Source: Anabaena azotica FACHB-119 | GTDB lineage: Bacteria; Cyanobacteriota; Cyanobacteriia; Cyanobacteriales; Nostocaceae | DNA: 64,000 bases | Direction: 5' to 3' | NCBI RefSeq assembly: GCF_014697625.1 | Contig: NZ_JACJSG010000041.1 | Location: 1-64,000, forward strand | In this document: piece after piece, positions 37,203 through 45,456 of the stretch | How positions within the stretch are numbered: position 1 is the first letter of the stretch | Layout of the letters: the number at the start of each line of letters is the position of its first letter | Notes under the pieces: model-generated | The model's input: only the letters and a program-made list of their open reading frames with translations | Databases searched by the model: none | What the model was told of the DNA's origin: nothing | Translations under genes and position numbers: made by a program

Positions 37203-37314
37203 TTAAAAACCTCCATCAAAGCAAAGACTAGCTTGTGCTAACTGTGTAATAACCAGTTATGTAACAAAAATATGTCATTTTTGCATATTATTACAACAGT
37301 TGTAGCCTCCCAGC

Positions 37315-37575
37315 ATGGGAGCTTCAATCTACTCAGTCAGGTACAAAGCATTTCTGACACGTCTACGAGACGCGCGAATTGAGGCTGGGCTAACTCAAAC
37401 AGAAGTTGCTCACAAGTTAAACCAGCCTCAGTCCTATGTCTCAAGGTGTGAATCAGGAGAGAGAAGAGTGGATGTGGTCGAATTAACAGACTTTGCGATG
37501 ATTTATAAAAAACCCTTAAGCTACTTTGTTGACTTTGCTACTGATAACAAAAACCACTCAACAGCAACTGAGTGA
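37315..37575 (+). CDS. XRE-family HTH regulator
   Basis: The 86-residue single-domain helix-turn-helix protein has RDARIEAGLTQTEVAHKLNQ followed by a PQSYVSRCESGERRVD recognition segment. It is similar to the HTH at 21096 that precedes a nuclease. Here no nuclease follows, so it is either an orphan or the remainder of a second HTH-nuclease pair. The upstream gap contains related AACTGTGTAATAACCAGTTA half-sites that could be its operator. Confidence 0.75.
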   Translation: MGASIYSVRYKAFLTRLRDARIEAGLTQTEVAHKLNQPQSYVSRCESGERRVDVVELTDFAMIYKKPLSYFVDFATDNKNHSTATE

Positions 37576-37620
37576 GTATCTAGTTAAAAATATTCATTTC
37601 ACCGTACTCATGGACAAGCT

Positions 37621-38043
37621 TTAACCTTGCCCAGTTAATAGTCGTGATTCCACACGGCTATAAATCACGTTGAGCCATACAGGAATTACTGGTAGACCAT
37701 CAGCTAGGTCAGCGATCGCTCGTTCTCGGTTGTACTCTACAAGCTCAAGCGATCGCGTTTCATCATTCCACAACAACATATAACGCCCACCCTTACCTGA
37801 GTTAAATAACTCAGGTTCTTGTTCTTTCATCTGTTTCAGAGTCCTAGTGGCTACATCGAAATTTAATCCCATAGTCAGCCAATAAGCCATCGCCGCTAAT
37901 TCCACTAGGTTAGACCGTGAATAATAAATGCTGCGGCCAATCCCAGTGTCACCAATCACCGGAACAACAACTTCCTTTTCTCGCCAATACTGTAACTGGC
38001 GAAGAGTGCAGCCTGTAATTTCAGCAGCTTGCTTACTCTTGAC
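37621..38043 (-). pseudogene. cvkR: CvkR-like MerR-type repressor of a V-K CAST, 5' end cut by an element
   Basis: The frame runs about 140 codons: KSKQAAEITGCTLRQLQYW (MerR-type winged helix), then VIGDTGIGRSIYYSRSNLVELA, then GLNFDVATRTLKQMK and a C-terminal effector-like part. CvkR is the MerR-type repressor encoded divergently from cas12k in V-K CASTs. Only a few N-terminal residues appear to be missing: the frame runs into TTGAC (38039-38043), the left end of the inserted 392-bp element, with no start codon. A GTG at 37959 could give 112 residues without the HTH start. Cas12k should lie immediately to the right but is absent. Confidence 0.75.
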
Positions 38044-38430
38044 ACTCCTCGCTCTAAAGAGACGTTCGCGTTAGCGTCCCGGAGGGAGGATTCTTGCTTC
38101 ATCCGTCCTCTCTAGAAATCTGAATACTAGTATTCAACTTTCTCCGTTTGGATACGTCCACAAGCTCACACGGACTGCCCGACCGCGTTTGAAAAGGTTT
38201 TTAATTTCTGCGTTTACTCCCACATTTGTCAGCCACTGCGTTGGACGGGTTTCCCGGCATAAAGCAAGTGGCGGTACAAGATGCGCGGATTTGTACTACC
38301 TGTCTTTCCGGATCAGGAGCAGTCCGCTTGACCTACTTCGTCTTTTATTTGTGCGCTTTACCGCTATTAGTTATACTACCACAAAAGCCGCCCTAGAAGG
38401 GCGGGGCTTTAAACCCAGTTTTTCGGTAAT
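38039..38430 (+). mobile_element. 392-bp non-autonomous IS200/IS605-type element, copy A
   Basis: The left end is TTGACACTCCTCGCTCTAA. The right end has the hairpin AAAGCCGCCC-TAGAA-GGGCGGGGCTTT followed by AAACCCAGTTTTTCGG. It is the same length as, and differs at about three positions from, the inverted copy at 42179-42570. There is no transposase; the short frames inside are not conserved-protein-like. It is probably a structured-RNA unit (HEARO/omega-RNA-like) mobilised by a TnpA elsewhere. It joins a cut cvkR to a cut tracrRNA. Confidence 0.75.
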
Positions 38431-38507
38431 AGAGGTGCGGGTTTACCGCAGTGGTGGCTACTGAATCACCTCCGAGCAAGGAGGAACCCACCTTAATTAT
38501 TTTTTTT
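38431..38507 (+). ncRNA. 3' half of a type V-K CAST tracrRNA
   Basis: The stretch GTGGTGGCTACTGAATCACC, a CCTCCGAGCAAGGAGG hairpin and AACCCACC (38485-38492) matches the 3' part of the ShCAST tracrRNA as I remember it (GTAGTGGCTACTGAATCACC, CCCCC..GGGGG, AACCCTCC). A T-run (38500-38507) ends it. The 5' half is absent because the inserted element abuts at 38430. AACCCACC is perfectly complementary to GGTGGGTT of the homing mini-repeat at 38993-39000. It has two mismatches to GGCGGATT of the array repeats. Confidence 0.8.
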
Positions 38508-38694
38508 GGCAAATCGAAGCAGGGTTGATTTCCCTGGGGATATGCCAGAAGTTTAAATCGTTTGTTGCGTAAGGTTTATAACCTTTAAACTGTCAGTTGA
38601 TTTCTGTTTTTAACTGTTAACAAACAAGCGATTTTGGGAGATGTGGCAGAAATGCCATGATAACTCTTGATCTGTCATGAGTTTGAAGCGAAGG

Positions 38695-38875
38695 GTTTCA
38701 ACGCCGCTCCCAGCTAAAGGCGGATTGAAAGCCTGCCATAAATTTATTCTCACGCTACCGCCACATGTTTCAACGCCGCTCCCAGCTAAAGGCGGATTGA
38801 AAGAACGTCTAGGACGATCGCCGAGGTTGCGTAACGTGGTTTCAACGCCGCTCCCAGCTAAAGGCGGATTGGAAG
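38695..38875 (+). CRISPR. Small V-K-type CRISPR array, three 37-bp repeats and two 35-bp spacers
   Basis: Repeats lie at 38695-38731, 38767-38803 and 38839-38875. They begin GTTTCAACGCCGCTCCC and end GGCGGATTGAAAG; the last has GGAAG instead of GAAAG. Spacers lie at 38732-38766 and 38804-38838. The GTTTCAAC...TTGAAAG form is the one used by V-K CASTs and other type V arrays. No cas gene remains in the window. I see no match of either spacer elsewhere in the window. Confidence 0.93.
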
Positions 38876-38990
38876 TCTACAGAAATCAAAATTTACTGTA
38901 GCAAGCACTTTTTATCTCGCCTCGGAGTTTGAGAAGAATTAATAAACAATTAATTTTGTTTCAATGATTAATTATGAAAGTTTTTTAAAA

Positions 38991-39022
38991 AGGGTGGGTT
39001 GAAAGCGAATCCAGTTACGTCC
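38991..39022 (+). ncRNA. Delocalised homing crRNA: mini-repeat plus tRNA-Val spacer
   Basis: A truncated repeat AGGGTGGGTTGAAAG (38991-39005) is followed by CGAATCCAGTTACGTCC (39006-39022). Those 17 nt are identical to the 3' end of the tRNA-Val gene (minus strand, 39235 down to 39219). In the tRNA the match is preceded by GGTT, a valid V-K PAM (GTN). V-K CASTs home to tRNA genes with exactly this short delocalised spacer design. Confidence 0.88.
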
Positions 39023-39107
39023 TAATTCACTGGTTTCACTACAACAAAGTTTCTATAATTTAGAATAGATAGAAGCTAAGTCTCTTGCATTACCTAGTGG
39101 TGTTCAA

Positions 39108-39191
39108 GGACAATAATGTGTCAACGCGGACAATAATCTGGCAAAACGGACAATAATTTGTCAACGCGGACAAATAATTTGGCAATCGACA
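39108..39191. mobile_element. CAST transposon end with four tandem TnsB-type sites
   Basis: Four related units, GGACAATAATNTGNCAA-like, start at 39108, 39128, 39148 and 39168, exactly 20 bp apart. After the last comes TCGACA, so the inward-reading end is TGTCGATTGCCAAATTATTTGTC, in pieces the same style as CAST V-K ends (TGTA..GTGACAAATTATCTGTC). The terminal ACA is at 39191, 44 bp from the PAM-proximal base of the tRNA target. The opposite end was not found. Confidence 0.75.
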
Positions 39192-39217
39192 ACTATTTCT
39201 CACAATGCAAACATAAA

Positions 39218-39291
<74 letters not shown>

Positions 39292-39342
39292 TTAACCACA
39301 CTATTTATAAGTATAACATACATTCTCAGTAATAGCAAAACT

Positions 39343-40839
39343 TTATTGTTTTAACCTCTGCTGTGCTAGAGCTATCAGCCTTTGCCCTTCTGGGTAGGCG
39401 GTTGTGCCGGGTTTGATGGTGTTGAGTTGGTTGATAATACCTTGGATTTGGGCTTGGAACTGTTGCGGGTCGGAGGGAGGGGAAGCAATTAAGCTTTGAA
39501 TTTGCTCGTTAGCTTGTTTCAACGCAGATTGTGATTCGGTTTCGGCTTGCAGGCGAGTTTCGATAATTCCTAAGTTGGTTTGGTATGAGGCTAATAATTT
39601 CTGTGCTTCTACATAATCTGGATCTTCGACGCGCACATCTTCTAGTTGGTCGATCGCTTTTGACCACAATTTAGCTATTTGTTCCCATTTTGTGGCTGTA
39701 TGTGGGGGGTTTTGCGATGCTTGCGCCGCCGCTTGGGCAAATTGTTTTGCACCTGCAATAATTTTGCTACTCTTAGGGTCAACTAGCCCCTGAATTTTGC
39801 TTTGGTACATCGCCATTAACTTTTGCGCTTCTAAATACCTGGGGTTTTCTAGGGGAACTTCGTTAATGCGGTTAATAGCTTGTTGCCACAATTGGGATGC
39901 TGTTTGTGGTTGTGTTGGCTTGATTTTCTCGGCGGCGAGGTCAAATTCTTGCGCGGCGGTGATGAAGCTACCGATGCGAGCGTTTTCAAAGTCGCGTTTG
40001 TAGGCTTTCAGCTTACTTTTGGCTGTTTTTGCTGCTAATGTTTCGGCGGGAATTTCTTCTAGTTGGTCAATTCCGGCTTGCCAAGAGGCGATCGCTTTTT
40101 CTCTATCCTGTGTAGTAGTAGCTTGCTCATATTGTTGCTTCGCCAATTGTATGGCTTGCTCACCTTGATTAAGCGGTGTTAAAGCATTTTTATCTTGAAA
40201 GGCGATCGCATTTATCCGTGCTGCTTTCTCGCGTGCTGCTTCAAACTCATCTACAGTAAATCGCCAACTACACCTAAACCAAGTACAGTAACCTTCAGGA
40301 TAATAACCCAAAAACCAGACTGGTAGATTATCTAGATGTTTTTGTGCTTGTTGGACTTTTTTTGCCCCTTCCTGAATATCGACTGGACTGGTAGCTTTAT
40401 TAATTAACTGATCAGCTTGCTCAAGATTTTGAATTACACCGCGATAGTGATAATCCATACTCATATAACTAGGTAACAGTAGCATTGGTGCTGTTCTCGC
40501 TACAGGCCAGCGAATCATGGGATCAGGTAAATTTGCTACCCAAACCACCCCAGCCGAACTACCTGCAAGAATTACTACCCATTTGATTTTGCTGAAAATT
40601 CTCGATGGTCGATTAGCTTTTGCGGCTTGCTTCAGGACTTTCTGACTAAATTGTGGATATATATCGACTACAGCTTCTCTTAGTTCATCTATCCCCGCAG
40701 GAGAACCTTTTTCTAAACGCAGCTTCTCTAAGCGTTTAATGACTATTTGCTTTTCAATTTGACTAACTTGGTCATTACCGCTACATTTTTCAATTTCAGC
40801 TAGTAATAGTTTCCAGGCTCTTTTATTCAGACGATACAT
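39343..40839 (-). CDS. Conserved cyanobacterial membrane protein with helical repeats
   Basis: The 498-residue protein has one transmembrane helix (about residues 87-103) and a long, mostly helical region. Repeated W..AI..L..V....P.Y.EAQ.L...Y motifs (about 325-350, 395-425, 470-492) are reminiscent of TPR-like repeats. A short Cys/Trp-rich stretch (YPEGYCTWFRCSW, about 183-195) is unusual. The function is unknown. It is monocistronic. Confidence 0.65.
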   Translation of the reverse strand: MYRLNKRAWKLLLAEIEKCSGNDQVSQIEKQIVIKRLEKLRLEKGSPAGIDELREAVVDIYPQFSQKVLKQAAKANRPSRIFSKIKWVVILAGSSAGVVWVANLPDPMIRWPVARTAPMLLLPSYMSMDYHYRGVIQNLEQADQLINKATSPVDIQEGAKKVQQAQKHLDNLPVWFLGYYPEGYCTWFRCSWRFTVDEFEAAREKAARINAIAFQDKNALTPLNQGEQAIQLAKQQYEQATTTQDREKAIASWQAGIDQLEEIPAETLAAKTAKSKLKAYKRDFENARIGSFITAAQEFDLAAEKIKPTQPQTASQLWQQAINRINEVPLENPRYLEAQKLMAMYQSKIQGLVDPKSSKIIAGAKQFAQAAAQASQNPPHTATKWEQIAKLWSKAIDQLEDVRVEDPDYVEAQKLLASYQTNLGIIETRLQAETESQSALKQANEQIQSLIASPPSDPQQFQAQIQGIINQLNTIKPGTTAYPEGQRLIALAQQRLKQ

Positions 40840-40904
40840 AGATATCAGCTATATTTTCTGATACTAGTATTCCCATTTTTCCTAGAAAACTTTAATTATA
40901 GGAA

Positions 40905-40945
40905 ACACAGGGGTGTAGGGGTGTAAGGGTGTAGGGGTATAGGGG
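40905..40945. repeat. GGGTGTA heptamer repeat
   Basis: About five degenerate copies of GGGTGTA/GGGTATA lie in the 40840-41143 gap. The rest of that gap shows no gene. Confidence 0.65.
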
Positions 40946-41143
40946 AAGAAAAAGTGTTTCTTCTATATTTTGCGGGAGCGAGAAACGCCCCCGTGGCAGG
41001 CTGATAAGAAAGTGCTGAGTTATGGAATAAGAGGAGAAAGCAAAAGAATTTATGACCTTTGCTCTTTCTATAGACTCATGACTAGTAACCAATGACTGTT
41101 GTTAAACTTTAGAGGAATTATCAGGAAATATTTATTATTTACA

Positions 41144-41920
41144 ATGTCAACTGCTTTAATCACGGGTGCATCTGGTGGGATTGGTAAAGCTTTTGCACAA
41201 GAACTAGCTGCACGTCAAACAAATTTGGTGCTGGTGGCGCGTTCAGAAGCGAAACTTCATCAATTAGCTCAAGAACTACAACAGCAATACAAAGTCCAAG
41301 TAGATGTGATAGTTCAAGACTTAACAGAACCAGAGGCGGCTGGGGCTGTTTTTGATGCCACCATAGCTAAGGGATTGACAATTGACACATTAATTAATAA
41401 TGCTGGTTTTGGTGACTATGGTGATTTTGCTAAAAGCGATCGCACCAGACAAGTGAAGATGGTGCAGTTGAATGTTACTGCATTGGTAGATTTAACCCAC
41501 AGATTTTTGCCACTCATGCGTCAACGCGGTTCGGGAAGCATTATCAACGTCGCTTCGATCGCCGGCTTTCAACCGCTACCCTATGTTTCTGTTTACGCTG
41601 CTAGTAAGGCTTTTATCATTAGTTTTAGTGAAGCGTTATGGGCAGAAAATCGCCCGTACAATATTCGTGTTTTAGTTACCTGTCCCGGCCCTACAGAAAC
41701 CGACTTTTTTACAGAAGCTAATTTTCCCCAGGCTTTGGCGGAAACCACAAATAAAGTTATGGGTTCTCAAGAGGTTGTACTTCAGTCTCTCAAAGCTTTG
41801 GACAACTGGCAACCTACGGTAATTGTTAGCGATACTGGTACGCAATTTAGAAGCGCAGTTGCTAGACTTGTCCCACGCAAAACTTTATTAAGTCTTTTGG
41901 CTAGGCATTTTAAGAGTTGA
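41144..41920 (+). CDS. Short-chain dehydrogenase/reductase (classical SDR)
   Basis: About 258 residues from ATG 41144, chosen because MSTALITGASGGIGKAF starts the Rossmann fold; the frame is open upstream to a TTG at 41099. The cofactor motif is TGASGGIG, followed by the NNAG motif (LINNAGFGDYG). The catalytic Ser is in INVASIAG and the YxxxK in YAASK. An Arg (VARSEAKL) after strand 2 suggests NADPH. It resembles DltE/YdfG-type oxidoreductases; the substrate is unknown. Confidence 0.88.
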   Translation: MSTALITGASGGIGKAFAQELAARQTNLVLVARSEAKLHQLAQELQQQYKVQVDVIVQDLTEPEAAGAVFDATIAKGLTIDTLINNAGFGDYGDFAKSDRTRQVKMVQLNVTALVDLTHRFLPLMRQRGSGSIINVASIAGFQPLPYVSVYAASKAFIISFSEALWAENRPYNIRVLVTCPGPTETDFFTEANFPQALAETTNKVMGSQEVVLQSLKALDNWQPTVIVSDTGTQFRSAVARLVPRKTLLSLLARHFKS

Positions 41921-42007
41921 CAGTTGACAGTTATCAGTTATCAGTTATCAGTTATCAGTTGACAGTTATCAGTTGATAGTTGATAGTTGTCAGTTGTCGG
42001 TTGTCAG
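41917..42007. repeat. ATCAGTT/GACAGTT heptamer tandem repeat
   Basis: About twelve heptamers of the ATCAGTT and GACAGTT type directly follow the SDR stop codon. The remainder to 42178 holds CCCCAGT repeats (42128-42170). Confidence 0.8.
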
Positions 42008-42178
42008 GTGGTGTTCACTAGACCTCTTGCAAAATTCGTTCTTAGCGTTCTTTTCTTTGCGTTTTTGCGCCTACCCTACGGGAACGCCTAGCGGCGAATG
42101 CGTGAGACAAAAAAAGATTTATGCAAGAAGTCTACTGTCCCCAGTCCCCAGTCCCCAGTCCCCAGTCCCCTATCCCCA

Positions 42179-42570
42179 ATTACCGAAAAACTGGGTTTAA
42201 AGCCCCGCCCTTCTAGGGCGGCTTTTGTGGTAGTATAACTAATGGCGGTAAAGCGCACAAATAAAAGACGAAGTAGGTCAAGCGGACTGCTCCTGATCTG
42301 GAAAGACAGGTAGTATAAATCCGCGCATCTTGTACCGCCACTTGCTTTATGCCGGGAAACCCGTCCAACGCAGTGGCTGACAAATGTGGGAGTAAACGCA
42401 AAAATTAAAAACCTTTTCAAACGCGGTCGGGCAGTCCGTGTGAGCTTGTGGACGTATCCAAACGGAGAAAGTTGAATACTAGTATTCAGATTTCTAGAGA
42501 GGACGGATGAAGCAAGAATCCTCCCTCCGGGACGCTAACGCGAACGTCTCTTTAGAGCGAGGAGTGTCAA
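42179..42570 (-). mobile_element. 392-bp non-autonomous IS200/IS605-type element, copy B
   Basis: It is inverted relative to copy A at 38039-38430, has identical length and about three differences. The left end TTGAC (42566-42570 on the minus strand) overlaps the TGA stop of the PSII S4-domain gene. Insertion next to TTGAC fits the target-pentanucleotide behaviour of IS200/IS605 transposons. No ORF of known type. Confidence 0.75.
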
Positions 42571-43346
42571 ATATACCTTGTTAGCTGGACGCGGTAACGG
42601 TCTTTTTTGGTGACGGCGATATCGCCAACTTCTAAGCGTCCTTTACCGCGAATGGCGATTAAGTCACCTGATTTCACTTGTGAACTGGCTTGGGTAACTT
42701 CTTTCCAATTGACACGGACATCGCCTGTATCAATTAAGTCAACCATTTTGTTGCGAGACATCCCAAAACCAGCAGAGGCGATCGCATCTAGTCGCAAGGA
42801 CGCTTCTACTGTAGTTAATTCTTTCTTCTTCGGTTCCCTGACTTTTAACTCAGCCAAATCGATGGCTTGGGTTTTCACAGGAACCGATCGCACTTGTTTA
42901 AGATTGAACTCTAGAAACTCGGCTAACTCTGGAACTACAATTGCTTGTGCGCCTCGTTCACCCAGGACAATAATATCGCCAGTTTTCTCCCTGACGATTC
43001 CCGTTCCTAGCATTGCGCCTAAAAAGTCGCGGTGCGTCGCCGAGTCAAATAGGAAATTACCAGCGATTTCTAGGACGGTGAGGCTAACTTGGGATTGATC
43101 CAAGGGTAACTCAGCACGAGCGATCGCTAATCTTTGGCGTTCAGCTTGCGGATAACCACCCCAAGCCACCAATTGCACTTCTGTTAACCGACTAAACACT
43201 CGTCGAATTTCTGCCAATTCTGGCGGCGACAGAAAATCCGTCATCACCACTTCCCAAGTTTTAATGGCTTGTTCTGCTTGGTCAATTACACGAGCTATAC
43301 TATCGCGATTTTCAACACCCTTTAAAAGTTCTTCTCTTGGCAACAT
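42567..43346 (-). CDS. Photosystem II S4 domain protein (YlmH-like RNA-binding protein)
   Basis: The 259-residue protein has an N-terminal YlmH-like domain (residues 20-140, VQLVAWGGYPQAERQRLAIA). A C-terminal S4 RNA-binding domain follows (about 178-240: ASLRLDAIASAGFGMSRNKMVDLIDTGDVRVNWK). This is the family annotated as photosystem II S4 domain protein in cyanobacteria and plants; a direct PSII role is not proven. The stop TGA lies inside the TTGAC target of element copy B, so insertion left the reading frame intact. Confidence 0.88.
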   Translation of the reverse strand: MLPREELLKGVENRDSIARVIDQAEQAIKTWEVVMTDFLSPPELAEIRRVFSRLTEVQLVAWGGYPQAERQRLAIARAELPLDQSQVSLTVLEIAGNFLFDSATHRDFLGAMLGTGIVREKTGDIIVLGERGAQAIVVPELAEFLEFNLKQVRSVPVKTQAIDLAELKVREPKKKELTTVEASLRLDAIASAGFGMSRNKMVDLIDTGDVRVNWKEVTQASSQVKSGDLIAIRGKGRLEVGDIAVTKKDRYRVQLTRYI

Positions 43347-43352
43347 TTTAAA

Positions 43353-43478
43353 TAGTCATTAGTCATTGGTCATTAGTCATTAGTCATTAGTCCATAGTCC
43401 ATAGTCAACAGTCCATAGTCCCCTTTCCCCCTTCCCCTTTCCCCTTTCCCCTTTCCCCAATTCCCAGTCCCCAGTCCC
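43353..43478. repeat. Short tandem repeats (TAGTCAT, CCCCTTT, CCCCAGT)
   Basis: Consecutive runs of three heptamer types fill the spacer between the S4-domain gene and the gene at 43479. Confidence 0.75.
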
Positions 43479-43985
43479 TTACACAGGAGTTGTGTCAGCG
43501 TAACCTTGGAGATTTTCTGGCTCAAACTGGCGTAATATCTTGGTTGCTTGGCGCGATAGAGCTTCAGTACCTTGAACTACAATTAAGTATTTTCCTGCAT
43601 CTAAACGGTTACGGTAAGGTAAAGCATCACCGCCACCGACAACTAAGCCGACTCCACCGCCAACAACCACACCACCCAAAGCGCCGCTAGCAGCACCTAA
43701 AAGACCACCAACAACGTGATTACCAATTTCACCCGCCCAAGCAAAGGTATTCAAACCAGTGATGTAACTAAAAGTGAAACCAGCAAAAAAACCGAATGGT
43801 ACTAACCACAGCGACATCAGCTTGGCTTGCTTTCTCGCTTGCAGGTTGGGGTCAATTAAGCCAAACTCATCGGCAGTTTTATAGCCTCTCCCTAAAATAG
43901 TACTATTGATGCCCTCTTTTTCTAAGGCTAAGTAAGCAGCTTCTGCTTGGATACGGTCTGGTAATACGGCAACAAGGTAATTCAT
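43479..43985 (-). CDS. Glycine-zipper membrane protein of unknown function
   Basis: The 168-residue protein has an N-terminal alpha-beta part (YLVAVLPDRIQAEAAYLALEKEG), then a hydrophobic segment (about 55-75). A Gly-rich transmembrane zipper follows (GGLLGAASGALGGVVVGGGVGLVVGGG, in two blocks, about 93-118). The C-terminus YLIVVQGTEALSRQA is a second alpha-beta element. It resembles general-stress/Gly-zipper proteins such as the DUF1269 group. Function unknown. Confidence 0.65.
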   Translation of the reverse strand: MNYLVAVLPDRIQAEAAYLALEKEGINSTILGRGYKTADEFGLIDPNLQARKQAKLMSLWLVPFGFFAGFTFSYITGLNTFAWAGEIGNHVVGGLLGAASGALGGVVVGGGVGLVVGGGDALPYRNRLDAGKYLIVVQGTEALSRQATKILRQFEPENLQGYADTTPV

Positions 43986-44158
43986 TGATAGAAAAATTGT
44001 CTGATAAAAGTTTTGCCTTCATTAACAGGGTATCAGTCCTTGTTCCATCATAGGACTTAGACATAAAAACAGGGGTTTAAGGGTTTAGGGGTATAGGGGT
44101 GTAGGGGTATACCCGGATTTCTCACCAAATTTACGAAACCTAAGCGCAGAGGCTGTAG

Positions 44159-44212
44159 GGGCGGGTTCACAAATATGCTTCCATCATTCACGAATATCTC
44201 GTGAACCCGCCC
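44159..44212. repeat. Inverted repeat GGGCGGGTTCAC / GTGAACCCGCCC
   Basis: Perfect 12-bp arms at 44159-44170 and 44201-44212. A similar GGGCGGGTT hairpin lies near 1640. The 43986-44547 gap also holds GGGTATA heptamers (44082-44115) and a TGGACTA heptamer run (44513-44560), but no gene. Confidence 0.6.
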
Positions 44213-44547
44213 AATTGTTAATTATTTTTGGTAGAGATTTAGGGACAGATGCACATATTATCTTAAAGCAAAGAACTTAGTAGCGATCGCTATGCCGATT
44301 AAACTTACTTTTTGCAATGATAGCGGTGATCGCCTAGCGGGGTAACTCAGCCGTTGCGATTGCGTTCACTCCCTGGGGCTTGCTTCCAGTATAACAGGGA
44401 TGTCGTCACAATACTCTTTCCCTCCCAATTAGGGATCACTGATTTTTGGCTGATGGTGAAAATGCTCTCTAAATCTCTACTGGTTCAAAACCTTTTCCCT
44501 ACCTATAGACAGTTGACTATGGACTATGGACTGTGGACTATGGACTA

Positions 44548-45408
44548 ATGACTAATGACTATCAAATCAAGAATGTTTTGTATGCTCGCGCTCGTTTAGG
44601 AGAGGGGCCAGTATGGGACTCGACTCATCAATGGTTATATTGGGTTGATATTTATAACCATCGGGTAAACAGATTTAATCCTGTGACTGGGGAGAATTTG
44701 TATTTTGATGTGGGAGATGTGGTTGGTGCGATCGCCATAATTAGCACAAATCGCTTGATTATGGCGCTGCGTCACGGTTTGGCGTTTCTCAATCTGGATA
44801 CAGGTGAAGTCATACCAATTATCCAAATCGAAGCCGATAAGCCGGGTAATCGTTTTAATGATGGTAAGTGCGATCGCCAAGGGCGTTTTTGGTTTGGTTC
44901 GATGTCTCCTACTGCAACTCAGGCTAGCCTTTATCGTTATGATCCTGATGGTTCTTTACACTTGATGGAAACAGGGTTGACGATTTCTAATGGATTAGGC
45001 TGGAGTCCTGATCAAAAGACATTTTATTTAACTGATTCCCCTGACCAGAAAATTTATGCTTACAACTTCGATGCGGTGACGGGTAAAATTAGCGATCGCC
45101 GCCTATTTGTTGATTTAACTGGTGAATCTTTCTATCCTGATGGCATGACCATAGATACTCAGGGTAATATCTGGTCAGCGATGTGGGATGGCTGGTGTGT
45201 AATTTGCTTTAATCCCAAGGGTGAGGAAATCTCACGCATAAACCTACCAATACAGCGTCCCACTAGTTGCACTTTTGGCGGTGAAGATTTGCGGACACTA
45301 TATATTACTAGCGCTTCCGTGGGACTGAGTGAGGAAGAGATTGAAAAAAGTTTCTACTCTGGTGATTTGTTTGCGGTTGAGACTAACGTGGTGAGATTAG
45401 CCAACTAA
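44548..45408 (+). CDS. SMP-30/gluconolactonase family protein
   Basis: About 286 residues in a six-bladed beta-propeller. Metal ligands of the family are recognisable: Glu in LGEGPVWDS (near the N-terminus), Asn in RFNDGKCDRQGRFWFGSM, Asn in ISNGLGWSPD and Asp in YPDGMTID. The family hydrolyses sugar lactones with a divalent cation. ATG 44548 was chosen because the upstream codons fall in a heptamer repeat. Confidence 0.88.
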   Translation: MTNDYQIKNVLYARARLGEGPVWDSTHQWLYWVDIYNHRVNRFNPVTGENLYFDVGDVVGAIAIISTNRLIMALRHGLAFLNLDTGEVIPIIQIEADKPGNRFNDGKCDRQGRFWFGSMSPTATQASLYRYDPDGSLHLMETGLTISNGLGWSPDQKTFYLTDSPDQKIYAYNFDAVTGKISDRRLFVDLTGESFYPDGMTIDTQGNIWSAMWDGWCVICFNPKGEEISRINLPIQRPTSCTFGGEDLRTLYITSASVGLSEEEIEKSFYSGDLFAVETNVVRLAN

Positions 45409-45456
45409 TTGGTAATTGGTAATTGGTAATTGGTAATTGGTAATGGTAGCAAAATC

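Noticed and set aside
38189..38464. 91-codon ORF inside the 392-bp element (also at 42088-42420)
   Set aside because: It runs through the left-hand interior and hairpin of the element and past its end, has no protein-like features, and both copies simply reflect the repeated DNA.
38695..38875. Array assigned to a type I or III CRISPR system
   Set aside because: Repeats end in TTGAAAG rather than the GAAAC type common in those systems, and a V-K tracrRNA lies just upstream; no type I/III cas genes are present.
39191..39204. Alternative transposon terminus at 39204 (CACA)
   Set aside because: It would leave 13 bp without TnsB-type sequence and shorten the PAM distance to about 31 bp; 39191 fits better.
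44635..44880. Antisense ORFs within the lactonase, kinase, DevB and R-M genes
   Set aside because: They are shadows of strongly coding frames on the opposite strand with no conserved motif.
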